From Chryseobacterium sp. StRB126 (GTDB lineage Bacteria > Bacteroidota > Bacteroidia > Flavobacteriales > Weeksellaceae): a stretch of DNA of 64,000 bases. Numbering within the stretch: the stretch's first letter is position 1; each line of letters begins with the position of its first letter. This document shows, piece by piece, positions 1 to 10,564 of the stretch. The translations under genes and the position numbers were made by a program. The notes beneath the pieces are model-generated. The model did not search any database. It was not told the DNA's origin and was given only the letters and a program-made list of their open reading frames with translations. The DNA lies in NCBI RefSeq assembly GCF_000829375.1, contig NZ_AP014624.1:5022001-5086000 (forward strand). The letters run 5' to 3'.

Positions 1-617
<617 letters not shown>

Positions 618-3600
618 TTATTCCTCAAGTCTTACGTCTAATCCAAGACCTTGTAACTCGTGAAGTAATACGTTGAATGATTCCGGAATACCTGGTTCAG
701 GCATAGATTCACCTTTTGCAATTGCTTCATAAGTTTTTGCTCTACCAATCACGTCATCTGACTTCACAGTAAGGATCTCTCTCAAGATGTTAGATGCACC
801 GAATGCTTCAAGTGCCCAAACCTCCATCTCTCCAAATCTCTGACCACCGAACTGAGCTTTACCTCCTAACGGCTGCTGAGTAATCAATGAGTAAGGACCA
901 ATAGAACGTGCGTGCATCTTATCATCAACCATGTGTCCTAGTTTCAGCATGTAGATAACACCCACCGTAGCTGCCTGTGTAAATCTTTCTCCGGTACCAC
1001 CATCATAAAGGTGAGTGTGACCGAATTTAGGAAGGCCTGCTTTTTCAGTGTACTCAGTAATCTGATCAAGAGTTGCTCCGTCAAAGATTGGTGTAGCGAA
1101 CTTCATTCCTAATTTCTGACCAGCCCATCCAAGAACTGTTTCATAGATCTGTCCGATGTTCATACGAGAAGGTACCCCTAGTGGATTCAATACGATATCT
1201 ACTGGTGTTCCGTCTTCCAGGAATGGCATATCTTCTTCACGAACGATTCTCGATACGATACCTTTGTTACCGTGACGTCCTGCCATTTTATCCCCTACAT
1301 TCAGTTTACGTTTCTTAGCGATGTAAACTTTAGCCAGCTTCATGATCCCTGCTGGAAGCTCATCTCCGATTGAAATTGCAAATTTCTCACGGTTTTTAAC
1401 CCCTTGGATATCGTTATATTTGATTTTGTAATTGTGAATCAATTGTTTAATCAATTCATTCTTGTCTGCGTCTACTGTCCAATCTGAACCGCTAACATTT
1501 ACATAATCTTCAACTGAAGTTAATAACTTGTGAGTAAACTTCACCCCTTTACCGATAATTTCTTCGTCAAGGTCATTTTGTACCCCTTGAGAAGTTTTAC
1601 CGCTTACCAGTGTATTTAATTTTTCAATTAAAGTGTTTCTCAACTCGTCAAACTTAGCCTTGTAAGTGTTTTCAATCTCTTCAAGTTTAAGTTTTTCTTC
1701 AGTTCTTTTCTTTTTGTCTTTAATGTTTCTAGAGAACAACTTCTTGTTGATAACAACCCCTCTTAATGAAGAGTCAGCTTTTAATGATGCATCTTTTACA
1801 TCACCAGCTTTATCACCGAAGATTGCTCTAAGAAGTTTTTCTTCAGGAGTCGGGTCAGATTCACCTTTTGGAGTAATTTTACCAATCATGATATCTCCAG
1901 GCTTCACTTCAGCACCGATTCTGATCATACCGTTTTCGTCAAGATCTTTAGTAGCTTCTTCAGATACGTTTGGAATATCTGCTGTAAGCTCTTCCATACC
2001 TAATTTAGTATCACGAACTTCAAGTGAATACTCATCCACATGGATGGAAGTAAACCAGTCTTCACGTACAACTTTTTCGTTGATTACGATGGCATCCTCA
2101 AAGTTGTATCCTTTCCAAGGCATGAACGCTACCACTAAGTTTCTACCAAGAGCTAATTCTCCTTTTTCCGTCGCATAGCCGTCGCAAAGTACCTGTCCTT
2201 TTTCCACTACATCACCTACTCTTACGTTTGGTCTTAGGGTAATGGTAGTACTCTGGTTAGTTTTTCTAAACTTAGTAAGGTTGTATGTTTTAGTAGCAGA
2301 CTCAAATTGTACTAAATCTTCGTCTTCACTTCTTTCATATTTGATGGTAATCTTGTCAGCATCTACGTACTGTACTGTACCTGTACCTTCAGCGTTAATT
2401 AAGATTCTTGAATCTCTTGCAACTTGCTGCTCAAGCCCTGTACCAACAACTGGAGCCTGTGGCTTCAATAGAGGAACGGCCTGACGCATCATGTTAGATC
2501 CCATCAATGCACGGTTCGCATCATCATGTTCCAAGAATGGAATTAATGAAGCAGAAATACCGGAAATCTGGTTAGGTGCAACGTCGATAAGGTTAACCTG
2601 AGCTGGTTCAACTACCGGGTAGTCACCATCTAATCTTGCAATAATTCTGTCTGTTAAGAAATCACCATTATCACTTAATTCAACGTTTGCCTGAGCAATT
2701 ACTTTATCTTCTTCGTCTTCTGCATTCAGATAAATAGGAGCAGCGTTAAGATCTATCTTACCACCTTCTACTTTTCTATATGGAGTTTCGATGAAACCAA
2801 GGTTGTTGATTTTTGCATAAATACCTAGCGATGAAATCAAACCGATGTTTGGTCCTTCCGGAGTTTCAATCGGACAAATTCTTCCATAGTGAGTATGGTG
2901 AACGTCACGAACCTCGAAACCTGCTCTTTCTCTTGATAAACCACCAGGCCCTAGTGCAGATAATCTTCTCTTGTGAGTGATCTCTGATAGAGGGTTGGTT
3001 TGGTCCATGAACTGAGATAGCTGGTTGGTACCGAAGAATGAGTTAATAACAGACGTTAACGTCTTAGCATTAACAAGATCAAGTGGAGTAAATATTTCGT
3101 TATCTCTAACGTTCATTCTCTCTTTGATTGTTCTTGCAATTCTTGAAAGACCTACACCGAACTGCCCTGCTAATTGCTCACCAACAGTTTTAATTCTTCT
3201 GTTTGATAAGTGGTCGATGTCATCCACCTCCGCTTTAGAGTTTACAAGTTCAATTAAGTGTCTTACGATTGCAATGATATCCTCTTTTGTAAGAACTTCA
3301 GTTGTAGTTGGGATGTTAAGACCTAACTTTTTGTTTAGTCTGTAACGTCCTACTTCACCTAAAGAGTATCTCTGCTCAGAGAAGAATAATTTTTCAATGA
3401 TTCCTCTTGCAGTTTCCTCATCTGGTGGATCTGCATTTCTTAACTGACGATAGATATACTCTACTGCTTCTTTCTCAGAGTTAGTAGGGTCTTTTTGTAA
3501 TGTATTCTGGATGATAGAGAATTCATTGCTGTTTTCTTTGTGAATCAAGATAGATTTCACACCAGCATCCAAGATAAGATCTAAGTGTTCTTTCTCCAGG

Positions 3601-4439
3601 ATAGTCTCTCTATCTAAGATGATTTCGTTTCTTTCGATAGAAACTACTTCACCTGTATCTTCGTCTACGAAATCTTCGAACCAAGTGTTCAATACTCTCG
3701 CAGCCAATGTTCTCCCTTCTACTTTTTTAAGGGCCGCTTTAGAAACTTTCACTTCTTCAGCAAGGTCGAAGATCTGAAGGATATCCTTATCAGATTCATA
3801 ACCAATAGCTCTTAATAAAGTTGTTAATGGTAACTTTTTCTTACGGTCGATATACGCGTACATTACGCTGTTGATATCCGTTGTAAATTCCATCCAAGAT
3901 CCTTTGAAAGGAATAATTCTTGAATAGTAAAGTTTGGTTCCGTTAGCGTGGTAAGTTTGTCCGAAGAATACACCAGGTGAACGGTGAAGCTGCGTAACAA
4001 TAACTCTTTCAGCACCATTGATAATGAAAGATCCACTTGGCGTCATGTAAGGAACCGGACCTAAATATACATCCTGAACCACTGTTTGGAAATCTTCGTG
4101 TTCCGGGTCAGTACAGTACAATTTAAGTCTTGCTTTTAGAGGTACTGAATAAGTAAGTCCTCTTTCCACACACTCATCAATTGAATAACGTGGAGAATCT
4201 ACCAGATAGTCTAAGAATTCTAATACGAATTGGTTTCTTGAATCCGTAATTGGGAAATTCTCTTGGAAAGTCTTGTAAAGAGCTTCTGTCTTTCTGGCTT
4301 CAGGAAGTGTATCAAGCTGGAAAAATTCTCTGAAAGACTCGATTTGGATGTCCAAGAAGTCTGGAGTTACAATTTTTCCTTTCGCTGATGAGAAATTAAT
4401 TCTCGGATTTCCTTGAGTTGTTGATTTTGTTTTACTCAT
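618..4439 (-). CDS. rpoB: RNA polymerase beta subunit
   Basis: At 1273 residues this is a full-length bacterial beta subunit. The rifampicin-binding segment [20 protein letters not shown] followed by [20 protein letters not shown] lies near residues 465-505. The residues equivalent to E. coli Q513, D516, H526, R529 and S531 all look wild type. The C-terminal part carries the conserved [20 protein letters not shown] and [18 protein letters not shown] blocks that contact beta'. It precedes rpoC in the transcribed direction. Unlike the usual arrangement it does not directly follow rplL: a group of exported-protein genes intervenes. A separate promoter and long leader are proposed upstream. Confidence 0.99.
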   Translation of the reverse strand: MSKTKSTTQGNPRINFSSAKGKIVTPDFLDIQIESFREFFQLDTLPEARKTEALYKTFQENFPITDSRNQFVLEFLDYLVDSPRYSIDECVERGLTYSVPLKARLKLYCTDPEHEDFQTVVQDVYLGPVPYMTPSGSFIINGAERVIVTQLHRSPGVFFGQTYHANGTKLYYSRIIPFKGSWMEFTTDINSVMYAYIDRKKKLPLTTLLRAIGYESDKDILQIFDLAEEVKVSKAALKKVEGRTLAARVLNTWFEDFVDEDTGEVVSIERNEIILDRETILEKEHLDLILDAGVKSILIHKENSNEFSIIQNTLQKDPTNSEKEAVEYIYRQLRNADPPDEETARGIIEKLFFSEQRYSLGEVGRYRLNKKLGLNIPTTTEVLTKEDIIAIVRHLIELVNSKAEVDDIDHLSNRRIKTVGEQLAGQFGVGLSRIARTIKERMNVRDNEIFTPLDLVNAKTLTSVINSFFGTNQLSQFMDQTNPLSEITHKRRLSALGPGGLSRERAGFEVRDVHHTHYGRICPIETPEGPNIGLISSLGIYAKINNLGFIETPYRKVEGGKIDLNAAPIYLNAEDEEDKVIAQANVELSDNGDFLTDRIIARLDGDYPVVEPAQVNLIDVAPNQISGISASLIPFLEHDDANRALMGSNMMRQAVPLLKPQAPVVGTGLEQQVARDSRILINAEGTGTVQYVDADKITIKYERSEDEDLVQFESATKTYNLTKFRKTNQSTTITLRPNVRVGDVVEKGQVLCDGYATEKGELALGRNLVVAFMPWKGYNFEDAIVINEKVVREDWFTSIHVDEYSLEVRDTKLGMEELTADIPNVSEEATKDLDENGMIRIGAEVKPGDIMIGKITPKGESDPTPEEKLLRAIFGDKAGDVKDASLKADSSLRGVVINKKLFSRNIKDKKKRTEEKLKLEEIENTYKAKFDELRNTLIEKLNTLVSGKTSQGVQNDLDEEIIGKGVKFTHKLLTSVEDYVNVSGSDWTVDADKNELIKQLIHNYKIKYNDIQGVKNREKFAISIGDELPAGIMKLAKVYIAKKRKLNVGDKMAGRHGNKGIVSRIVREEDMPFLEDGTPVDIVLNPLGVPSRMNIGQIYETVLGWAGQKLGMKFATPIFDGATLDQITEYTEKAGLPKFGHTHLYDGGTGERFTQAATVGVIYMLKLGHMVDDKMHARSIGPYSLITQQPLGGKAQFGGQRFGEMEVWALEAFGASNILREILTVKSDDVIGRAKTYEAIAKGESMPEPGIPESFNVLLHELQGLGLDVRLEE

Positions 4440-4772
4440 AAAACTTTTAAGAAAGGGTTAAAAAATATTTTGATTCATTTAAAAATATCAGGAAAGAAAA
4501 GGAGAGAAAAGAGAAAAGAGAAAAGACATGGAGATATTTGGCGCTATCAGAAATTGTCTTTATTCTTTGTTCTTTATTCTTACAGTCTGATTCCTAACTG
4601 CAACACTGGTATATCTTTTCACAGCGTAATGCAAAATATTTTTCTTACTTTTGAGACGGTATTATCCGTAATATCTATAAACACGAAATCCCTTCCATGT
4701 TATTACACAATGAAAGAGTTGATTTTCAATATTTTATAAATTTACAAACAATTATTCGCGCCAAAAGAGGGG
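4440..4772 (-). other. Untranslated leader of rpoB (about 330 nt)
   Basis: No convincing gene is visible between rpoB and its proposed promoter. The segment nearest rpoB is purine-rich on the plus strand (about 4489-4530, runs of GAGAAAAG). A plus-strand open frame at 4470-4739 has no recognisable protein features. I interpret the region as the rpoB 5' leader; an autoregulatory function is possible but unproven. Confidence 0.4.
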
Positions 4773-4804
4773 CAAATATACAAAAAGTTATCCACAATAA
4801 CAAA
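4773..4804 (-). promoter_or_regulatory. Predicted promoter of rpoBC
   Basis: On the minus strand TTTG (4801-4804) is followed after 20 nt by TATATTTG (4773-4780), a full match to the Bacteroidota -33/-7 pattern. It sits just upstream of the terminator of the preceding gene, as expected for an independent rpoBC transcription unit. Confidence 0.6.
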
Positions 4805-4830
4805 TAAATAGTCTCATTTTTAAGCTGTTA

Positions 4831-4862
4831 AAATAAAAAGGCTGCCCGAAACGAGCAGCCTT
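4831..4862 (-). terminator. Rho-independent terminator of the 4886-7486 gene
   Basis: Stem AAGGCTGC (4838-4845) pairs with GCAGCCTT (4855-4862), loop CCGAAACGA; on the minus strand the stem is followed by TTTATTTT. It lies 24 nt past the stop codon. Confidence 0.85.
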
Positions 4863-4885
4863 CACCTTATTATGAAGTTACAAAA

Positions 4886-7486
4886 TTATTTTACAATAAC
4901 CTTATAAGATTTCACTGTTGATTTGGTTTCAATCTTAATGATGTAAACTCCTGTAGGCAATGAAGCAGTATCAATACCTGTACGTGCAGAGAATTTATCA
5001 GACTTCACCGCTTTTCCTTCTGCTGAGAACAATGTGTAAGTTCCTTCTTCTGAAGCTGTCACCATAAGGCTTTCTCCAGCTTTAACAGGGTTAGGGTAAA
5101 TCTTCACATCATTAGCAGCTTCTTTTATTTCTGAAGTTCCAGAAGCTTTTGCTGTCGCTGTCAATGCATTTTTCAGCAATGAAGCATAGGGTGAAAGTGG
5201 AGAATTCGGTGCTCCTCTCTTCACAAGATCTGTATCTACTACTGCCTGAATACCATCTTTATCACTATCATTAATGGTAGAGATAAATCCTCCACCCAAT
5301 GTATCAAGGTTACCTTTTCCTATCTTATACAGATCAAAGTCTGAACCATCAGAAGTAATATCAAGGAAATCAGGAGTATTATCTCCATCCACATTTCTAA
5401 TTGGATATTTTAAAGTTCCGGAATCCGGATACGTTTCCAATACATCAGCTAACCCGTTTTTACCTACTGCAACACCATTATCAATAATACCATTATGATC
5501 TGCATCTATCTGGTTAATTACTGAAGCTGGAATACCTGATTCAAATAGATCTAAAATTCCATCGTTGTCAGAATCCAGGTCACGATAATTTGGAATAGCA
5601 TCTCCTAAGACAGGAGTAATTAAGATATCTCCTTCCAAATCATCATCTTCAAATTTAGCATTCTTATCAAAGTCTTCAATTGAATCAGGAATACCATCAT
5701 TGTCAGAGTCAAAATCACAGGCATCAACAACACCGTCACCATCCGTATCTAATGTTGGCGATTTATCATTCACCACTGTACATCCTTCTGCACAATCCGG
5801 AATACCATTACCATTATTATCGATACTGTCATCACCATTAGGACAACGGTCGAAGCAGTTTGGAACTCCGTCATTATCATCATCTTTACTGGCAAATGCA
5901 TTATAGATATAATAATTCTGAGGAATACGAACAGCTGTACCACTGTTGAAGGTAATTTTCATTCTGTTAAAAGGTTTTGTAGCCTTTCCACCTACATAAA
6001 ATTTATTGGAATTCGTAGTAAAGAAATTCCCACTGATAAGGCTGCCCGAGCTTGTAAAAGTATCCGTTACAGAGTTTCCATTATATAATGTTACCGTAAT
6101 ATTTTCAAGAACGCTTACCCCAAGAAGGTTTCCTGCTTTTTCCACAGTAAATCCGGTCATGGTATTAGCAGGCAACATACTATTGCTGCTTACCGTTGCA
6201 AATGCTGAGAAAATACTGAAGATAGACGCAGCCGGAACTGTTGCTGTTGCATAATTGGATGGATTGTTGTCCACAATAGCTTCCGGATTTGTCATTTTAG
6301 CTAAAATAAGACCCAAGAATCCAGGCCCTGATGTCCAGCTTGATCCTGTTACTAAATTTCCAGGTACCGCTGAACCGCTAGTCTGAATTTTATCATCACA
6401 TTCACAAGAAATCGGCTCTTCGAAGGCGTAATATACTTTAAGTGCTCCCAAATTGAACCCTACTGTTTGAGTAATTTTCAATCTTACTTCATTAAAAGGC
6501 TTGGTGGTTGTTAAAGTTATTTTTTGTTTCCCTGAACCATATCCTAGAACTTTAATATTAATCAATCCACCTCCGTCTGATAATTGTTTGGACTCTTGCT
6601 TTTCTCCAAATAAATAGGTTTCAATCGTAATATTCTTTAAAAATTCAGCGCTTAATAACTTCCCTTGATCGTCAGGCTCAATTACAAATCCAGTTCTGTT
6701 TCCTGCAGGATATATCTGATTTTTATCTAAAACACCTACTGAATAAGAGCCTAATAATCCTATAGGAAGAACTATTTTCCCGAAAGAATTTTTATTTCCG
6801 TCACCTATATTCTCTTTGTTCTGAACATAAGAAAGCGGAGCAAGGAAACTGCTGCTTCCAGACACGTTACCATCTACACCACTTCCTGCAATGATATCAT
6901 CACAAATTCCATTATTATCTATCGGTACTCTGGCCGGATCAAATGCAAATGCATAATACACATTCAGTGCACTGAATACAGAAAGGACATTGGTTTGGTA
7001 CAATCTTACTTCATCAAACTCTTTGGAAGTTCTAAAGTGTAAGAATATTCTGTTCTTGCTTCCCCCGAATGCCGGCACTGATAAAAGCGTACTGTTTGTA
7101 GTAGTTTCCTGAAGAACTCCATTTTTATAAGTACTAATTCTTAATGAGCTTAAAAGATCAATCGTAATAAAACTTGTTCCTAGATCCACATTAAATCCGG
7201 TAATATAACCAGCAGGATAAACTGTATTCTTATTCTTCACAGAGATTCCGTTTCCACTTACTAAAGAAGCGAAATTCCCCATATTCACACTGTTATCCAG
7301 ACTGGCATCCACCACCGGATTCATACTTCCGTTATAACATGCTAAGCAAATCCCGGAATTGTTTACTGGTTTTGCTTCCACACCCATCCCACGGATAGGC
7401 TCATAGCCCTGTTGTGCCAATACCGTGATAGACATCACGAATACCATAAGCACTACAGCTAGTTTCTTGAATAATTTTTTGGTCAT
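4886..7486 (-). CDS. T9SS-sorted secreted protein with thrombospondin type 3 calcium-binding repeats
   Basis: 866 residues. A signal peptide ending near AQ (about residue 25) is followed by three related segments of about 150-180 residues, each ending in a motif like LNVYYAF, LKVYYAF or YYIYNAF and containing KPFNEVRL-like strands. Then come thrombospondin type 3 / calcium-binding repeats such as DDDNDGVPNCFDRCP, DTDGDGVVDACDFDSDNDGI and DLDSDNDGILDLFES. The last ~75 residues form a type A T9SS sorting domain (VKIYPNPVKAGESL ... LPTGVYIIKIET ... KVIVK). This predicts export across the inner membrane by Sec and across the outer membrane by T9SS, with calcium-stabilised display or release. It starts 38 nt after the YadA-head-like gene and is probably co-transcribed with it. 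The ligand or function is unknown; an adhesin role is inference. Confidence 0.85.
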   Translation of the reverse strand: MTKKLFKKLAVVLMVFVMSITVLAQQGYEPIRGMGVEAKPVNNSGICLACYNGSMNPVVDASLDNSVNMGNFASLVSGNGISVKNKNTVYPAGYITGFNVDLGTSFITIDLLSSLRISTYKNGVLQETTTNSTLLSVPAFGGSKNRIFLHFRTSKEFDEVRLYQTNVLSVFSALNVYYAFAFDPARVPIDNNGICDDIIAGSGVDGNVSGSSSFLAPLSYVQNKENIGDGNKNSFGKIVLPIGLLGSYSVGVLDKNQIYPAGNRTGFVIEPDDQGKLLSAEFLKNITIETYLFGEKQESKQLSDGGGLINIKVLGYGSGKQKITLTTTKPFNEVRLKITQTVGFNLGALKVYYAFEEPISCECDDKIQTSGSAVPGNLVTGSSWTSGPGFLGLILAKMTNPEAIVDNNPSNYATATVPAASIFSIFSAFATVSSNSMLPANTMTGFTVEKAGNLLGVSVLENITVTLYNGNSVTDTFTSSGSLISGNFFTTNSNKFYVGGKATKPFNRMKITFNSGTAVRIPQNYYIYNAFASKDDDNDGVPNCFDRCPNGDDSIDNNGNGIPDCAEGCTVVNDKSPTLDTDGDGVVDACDFDSDNDGIPDSIEDFDKNAKFEDDDLEGDILITPVLGDAIPNYRDLDSDNDGILDLFESGIPASVINQIDADHNGIIDNGVAVGKNGLADVLETYPDSGTLKYPIRNVDGDNTPDFLDITSDGSDFDLYKIGKGNLDTLGGGFISTINDSDKDGIQAVVDTDLVKRGAPNSPLSPYASLLKNALTATAKASGTSEIKEAANDVKIYPNPVKAGESLMVTASEEGTYTLFSAEGKAVKSDKFSARTGIDTASLPTGVYIIKIETKSTVKSYKVIVK

Positions 7487-7524
7487 TTTTTATTGTTTTA
7501 AAAAGTTTGTGTTTATTATTTCAA

Positions 7525-8655
7525 TTAATAAAAAGCTCTCCAGTTTGTTCCATCACAACCTTCATGTTTTTTTGCAGTTGCATTATATCGGATGGCTCCT
7601 TCTTCCTTATTGGAACAAGTTGTTCCGGATGTAGCAATACCCTTCATCTGAAGTGCTGCTCCCGTTGCAGTATCAGCCGTAGGAATCATGTTAATTCCAA
7701 CAACGGTATCTGTTCCGTTTGTTATATTAAAAAAAGTATGTGATTTATTAGCATATACCGATTGGCCGGACCCTGCCATCGCTGAAAACCCAATTGCTAT
7801 AGATTGTCCTGCTGTAGCTGAACTTGCTGAGCCCACTGCAATGCTATTTGGGTCTACTGTATTTCCACTCCCTATAGCAATTCCACCTCTGTTGACATGT
7901 TGATTCCCTAATGTGAGCCCTGCGACACCACTCACAGTATTAGAATTCCCAAATACAAGATGATTAGCTCCTGATGCCGCATTTAAATTCCCAATGATCT
8001 TAGCCCCACTGGTAGCAGAATTATTGGCTCCAATAGCTAAAGCCGGGAAATTAGCATTAATGGCAGTAGCTGTATTATTCCTTCCCATGGCAATATTGGA
8101 TGATGTTGAATTGGTGGTATTGTTTGACCCCCAGGAAAAAGCAGCATAAGGTCCTGCTGCATCGTTAACATTTCCACCTTGCAGCGTTCCGTTTACATCC
8201 AGTATTGCTTTTACATTCTTTTGAGTAGCCAATACCAGGTTTTGGCCATCACTTGTTCCCAGATAATTCCCATTAGAAATATCTTTTCCTAACGTTGAAG
8301 AGGTAGCTACTGTACCGCTATTCCCTACTGTACGCCAATCTGCATTTAAGTTCCCCCATTTTGTACCATCAAAATAATAGTACCCGGGTGTTATAACATC
8401 TACAGTTTGTCCGGTAGGTGCTGTTTCTGCAGCAGTAACATACACTATGGCTCCTGTTTGAGCAACTGTATAGTTCTTAGCTTTCAGCTGTACTCCTGTA
8501 AGCCTTGGAGCGATAATTCCGTCAAGTTTATTAACATCTGATGGAAAACCCATCACGTCAAGACTAGCCTGAGGCTGCGCTGTATTAATCCCAACCTGTG
8601 CAGATATAGAAAACCCGACAGATAAAAGTGCTAGAGTGAATAATTTACTTTTCAT
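7525..8655 (-). CDS. Secreted protein with VGINT N-terminal motif and YadA-head-like repeats
   Basis: 376 residues with a signal peptide (MKSKLFTLALLSVGFSISAQ) and, directly after the cleavage site, VGINTAQPQASLDVMG. This motif also begins the three proteins at 12.1-14.0 kb. From about residue 165 to 300 there are degenerate repeats of the type AIGANNSAT, IAIGSGNTVDPNSIAVGSAS and SIAIGFSAMAGSG, resembling the left-handed beta-roll head of YadA-type adhesins. The C-terminus (EGAIRYNATAKKHEGCDGTNW) resembles the tails of many flavobacterial surface or phage-tail-like proteins. No T9SS sorting domain or membrane anchor is evident, so how it is retained at the surface is unclear. Function as an adhesin or matrix protein is inferred from the repeat type only. 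Confidence 0.7.
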   Translation of the reverse strand: MKSKLFTLALLSVGFSISAQVGINTAQPQASLDVMGFPSDVNKLDGIIAPRLTGVQLKAKNYTVAQTGAIVYVTAAETAPTGQTVDVITPGYYYFDGTKWGNLNADWRTVGNSGTVATSSTLGKDISNGNYLGTSDGQNLVLATQKNVKAILDVNGTLQGGNVNDAAGPYAAFSWGSNNTTNSTSSNIAMGRNNTATAINANFPALAIGANNSATSGAKIIGNLNAASGANHLVFGNSNTVSGVAGLTLGNQHVNRGGIAIGSGNTVDPNSIAVGSASSATAGQSIAIGFSAMAGSGQSVYANKSHTFFNITNGTDTVVGINMIPTADTATGAALQMKGIATSGTTCSNKEEGAIRYNATAKKHEGCDGTNWRAFY

Positions 8656-8773
8656 TCTTTGTTGATATTAGTTGTTTTTTTGTGTTTGTTTTTTTTAGAA
8701 AGGACAGTTCAATAACTATTTCATTTAAAACTATAAATGAAACTCCGCAAGGAACCGTAAAAAATCTGAAATA

Positions 8774-9271
8774 TTATTTTATAGAAACATTCATCTGTTT
8801 ATCAGGGATCTTAATGATAAACTTAAAACCATCAATGAGTTTAACAGAGTTAACGTAAAATCTCTTAACCTGCTTTATTATATCCAATACATCTGTATGA
8901 ACAGCAAAATTTACCATTCTCCATTTATTCCAGACAAAAATAGACTTGAAGCCCTTCATGGATAAAAGAAAATAATTCCTGTCATTCACAATTGGTACAT
9001 TACTTTGTAAGGAGTTTTCAAAAGCTGTGTGCGGAGAATCATCATTCATGTTTGTATGATGATAAACACTACATTCCAGTGAGCTCATAAGCTCTTGTGA
9101 AGATGTATCAAATAAATATGGGTAAAGGTCAGTATCATTAATATCTGTATAGTGCAGCAAATCGGTTTTGCCTACTTGTAAAGATATAATGTTTGCATTT
9201 AGTTTTCCTATAGCCAACAATAGCAGAAGAAATGCTATTTGACCATAGGAAAGAAAATAATTTCTATCCAA
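8774..9271 (-). CDS. Small exported protein of unknown function
   Basis: 165 residues and not recognised. The only plausible start is a TTG (complement of 9269-9271): the next in-frame ATG lies beyond the hydrophobic segment. The N-terminus YGQIAFLLLLLAIGKLNANI looks like a signal peptide or single membrane anchor. The rest is mixed and tyrosine-rich (LLHYTDINDTDLYPYLF), without cysteine pairs or known motifs. A good -33/-7 promoter lies about 20 nt upstream of the TTG, which supports the start. It stands upstream of, and in the same direction as, the two exported-protein genes that follow. It may be a genuine lineage-specific gene; function unknown. Confidence 0.55.
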   Translation of the reverse strand: MDRNYFLSYGQIAFLLLLLAIGKLNANIISLQVGKTDLLHYTDINDTDLYPYLFDTSSQELMSSLECSVYHHTNMNDDSPHTAFENSLQSNVPIVNDRNYFLLSMKGFKSIFVWNKWRMVNFAVHTDVLDIIKQVKRFYVNSVKLIDGFKFIIKIPDKQMNVSIK

Positions 9272-9292
9272 TTGTTGTGTTTTTTTTCAATA

Positions 9293-9321
9293 CAAATATA
9301 ACACTTTTTCAAACAAAACAA
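9293..9321 (-). promoter_or_regulatory. Predicted promoter of the exported-protein group 9271-4886
   Basis: TATATTTG on the minus strand (9293-9300) with TTG at 9319-9321, spacing 18 nt. The surroundings are very A+T-rich, typical of Bacteroidota promoters. Confidence 0.5.
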
Positions 9322-9490
9322 TATTTTAATAAAAAAAATTCATTAAAATTATCCAATACAATGAATTAAATTAAAATATAGCACTAATAATTATCAAATA
9401 GTTAATGATAATAAAATATAACATTATACATTGTAAAAATATTCAAATACATATGTAAATAAAGTGCATGTATTATTTAATACTCACAAC

Positions 9491-9519
9491 AAAAAAGCCT
9501 GAGCAAATTGCTCAGGCTT
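9491..9519 (-). terminator. Terminator after rplL
   Basis: A perfect stem AAGCCTGAGC / GCTCAGGCTT (9495-9519) is followed on the minus strand by TTTTTT. It ends the rplKAJL unit before the inserted genes, so rpoBC does not read through from rplL. Confidence 0.9.
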
Positions 9520-9544
9520 CTTATATTTATAATAAAATTGAAAA

Positions 9545-9913
9545 TTATTTCAATTCTACTTCAGCACCAGCTTCTTCTAATTGCTTCTTAAGAGCTTCAG
9601 CTTCGTCTTTAGAAACACCTTCTTTAATTGCAGAAGGAGCTCCGTCTACGATATCTTTAGCTTCTTTAAGACCAGCACCAGTTAAATCTTTTACTAATTT
9701 AACGATAGCTAATTTAGAAGCACCTGCAGACTTAAGAATTACGTCGAATTCAGTCTTTTCTTCAGCAGCTTCACCTGCACCACCTGCAGCAACAACTACA
9801 GCAGCAGCAGCTGGCTCAATTCCGTACTCATCCTTAAGGATAGTAGCTAATTCGTTTACGTCTTTTACAGTTAGGTTTACTAGCGTTTCAGCTAAATTTT
9901 TTAAATCTGACAT
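9545..9913 (-). CDS. rplL: 50S ribosomal protein L7/L12
   Basis: 122 residues, the normal length. It has the N-terminal dimerisation helix ([20 protein letters not shown]), an alanine/glycine-rich hinge ([20 protein letters not shown], about residues 33-52) and the C-terminal factor-binding domain with [20 protein letters not shown] and [19 protein letters not shown]. This forms the stalk that recruits translational GTPases through L10. It lies 46 nt after rplJ and is followed by a strong terminator. Confidence 0.98.
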   Translation of the reverse strand: MSDLKNLAETLVNLTVKDVNELATILKDEYGIEPAAAAVVVAAGGAGEAAEEKTEFDVILKSAGASKLAIVKLVKDLTGAGLKEAKDIVDGAPSAIKEGVSKDEAEALKKQLEEAGAEVELK

Positions 9914-9959
9914 TGTTGTAATGTTTTTGTTGATTATTTATTTAATTTTTTGAGTATAA

Positions 9960-10547
9960 TTATTCAGCACTTGTTTCCTCAGTGCTTTCTGCAGCAGCTT
10001 CTGGAGCTTCAGCAGCAGGAGTTTCTTCAACTACAGGAGCAGCTTCTTCAGCTTTAGCTTCTACAGTTTCAGGTTTGTTTTGAAGAGCAGAAACAACTCT
10101 TTGGATTGGAGACTGAAGTAATCCGATGATTTCACCGATCATTTCTTCTCTAGACTTGATGTTAGCCAACATGTCTAGGTTGTTGTCACCTAAGTAGAAA
10201 GTTTCTTGAACAAAAGCAGACTTTAAAGCTGGCTTTTCTTCTTTCTTTCTGAATCCTTGGATTAACTTAGCAGGAGCGTTTGCTGTATCAGCAATCATCA
10301 ACGCTGAGTTACCTTTGAAAGTAGGGAACATTTCAGAGTAATCTACTCCTTCGATTTGCTCCATTGCTTTCTGTAAAAGTGTATTTTTTACAACTTTTAC
10401 TTTGATATTTTGTTTGAAAGCTTGTCTTCTGAAGTCAGAAGATTTACCAGCGTTCAAACCGTCTAAATCTGCTACGTATACTACTTTTGCATCCTGAAGC
10501 AAATCTTTGATCTCTTGTATTGCTACAACTTTTTGGTCTTTTGTCAT
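9960..10547 (-). CDS. rplJ: 50S ribosomal protein L10 with acidic C-terminal tail
   Basis: 195 residues. The rRNA-binding N-terminal domain is clear (KVVAIQEIKDLLQDAKVVYV ... KVVKNTLLQKAMEQ), followed by the helical segment that carries L7/L12 dimers. The last ~35 residues form a low-complexity tail rich in E, A, P and V (VVEETPAAEAPEAAAESTEE). This makes the protein somewhat longer than proteobacterial L10; such tails are common in Bacteroidota but are probably disordered. It sits between rplA (17 nt) and rplL, so the order rplK-A-J-L is intact. Confidence 0.97.
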   Translation of the reverse strand: MTKDQKVVAIQEIKDLLQDAKVVYVADLDGLNAGKSSDFRRQAFKQNIKVKVVKNTLLQKAMEQIEGVDYSEMFPTFKGNSALMIADTANAPAKLIQGFRKKEEKPALKSAFVQETFYLGDNNLDMLANIKSREEMIGEIIGLLQSPIQRVVSALQNKPETVEAKAEEAAPVVEETPAAEAPEAAAESTEETSAE

Positions 10548-10564
10548 TGTCTTAAGGATTATTA

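Noticed and set aside
1666..2178. Plus-strand 170-codon open frame opposite rpoB
   Set aside because: Serine/leucine-rich shadow of the rpoB reading frame with no independent support; the same holds for many frames opposite rplA, tuf, the RND gene and the giant surface genes.
4470..4739. Plus-strand 89-codon open frame in the rpoB leader
   Set aside because: Low-complexity start from purine repeats, no recognisable domain, and it lies opposite the proposed rpoB leader.
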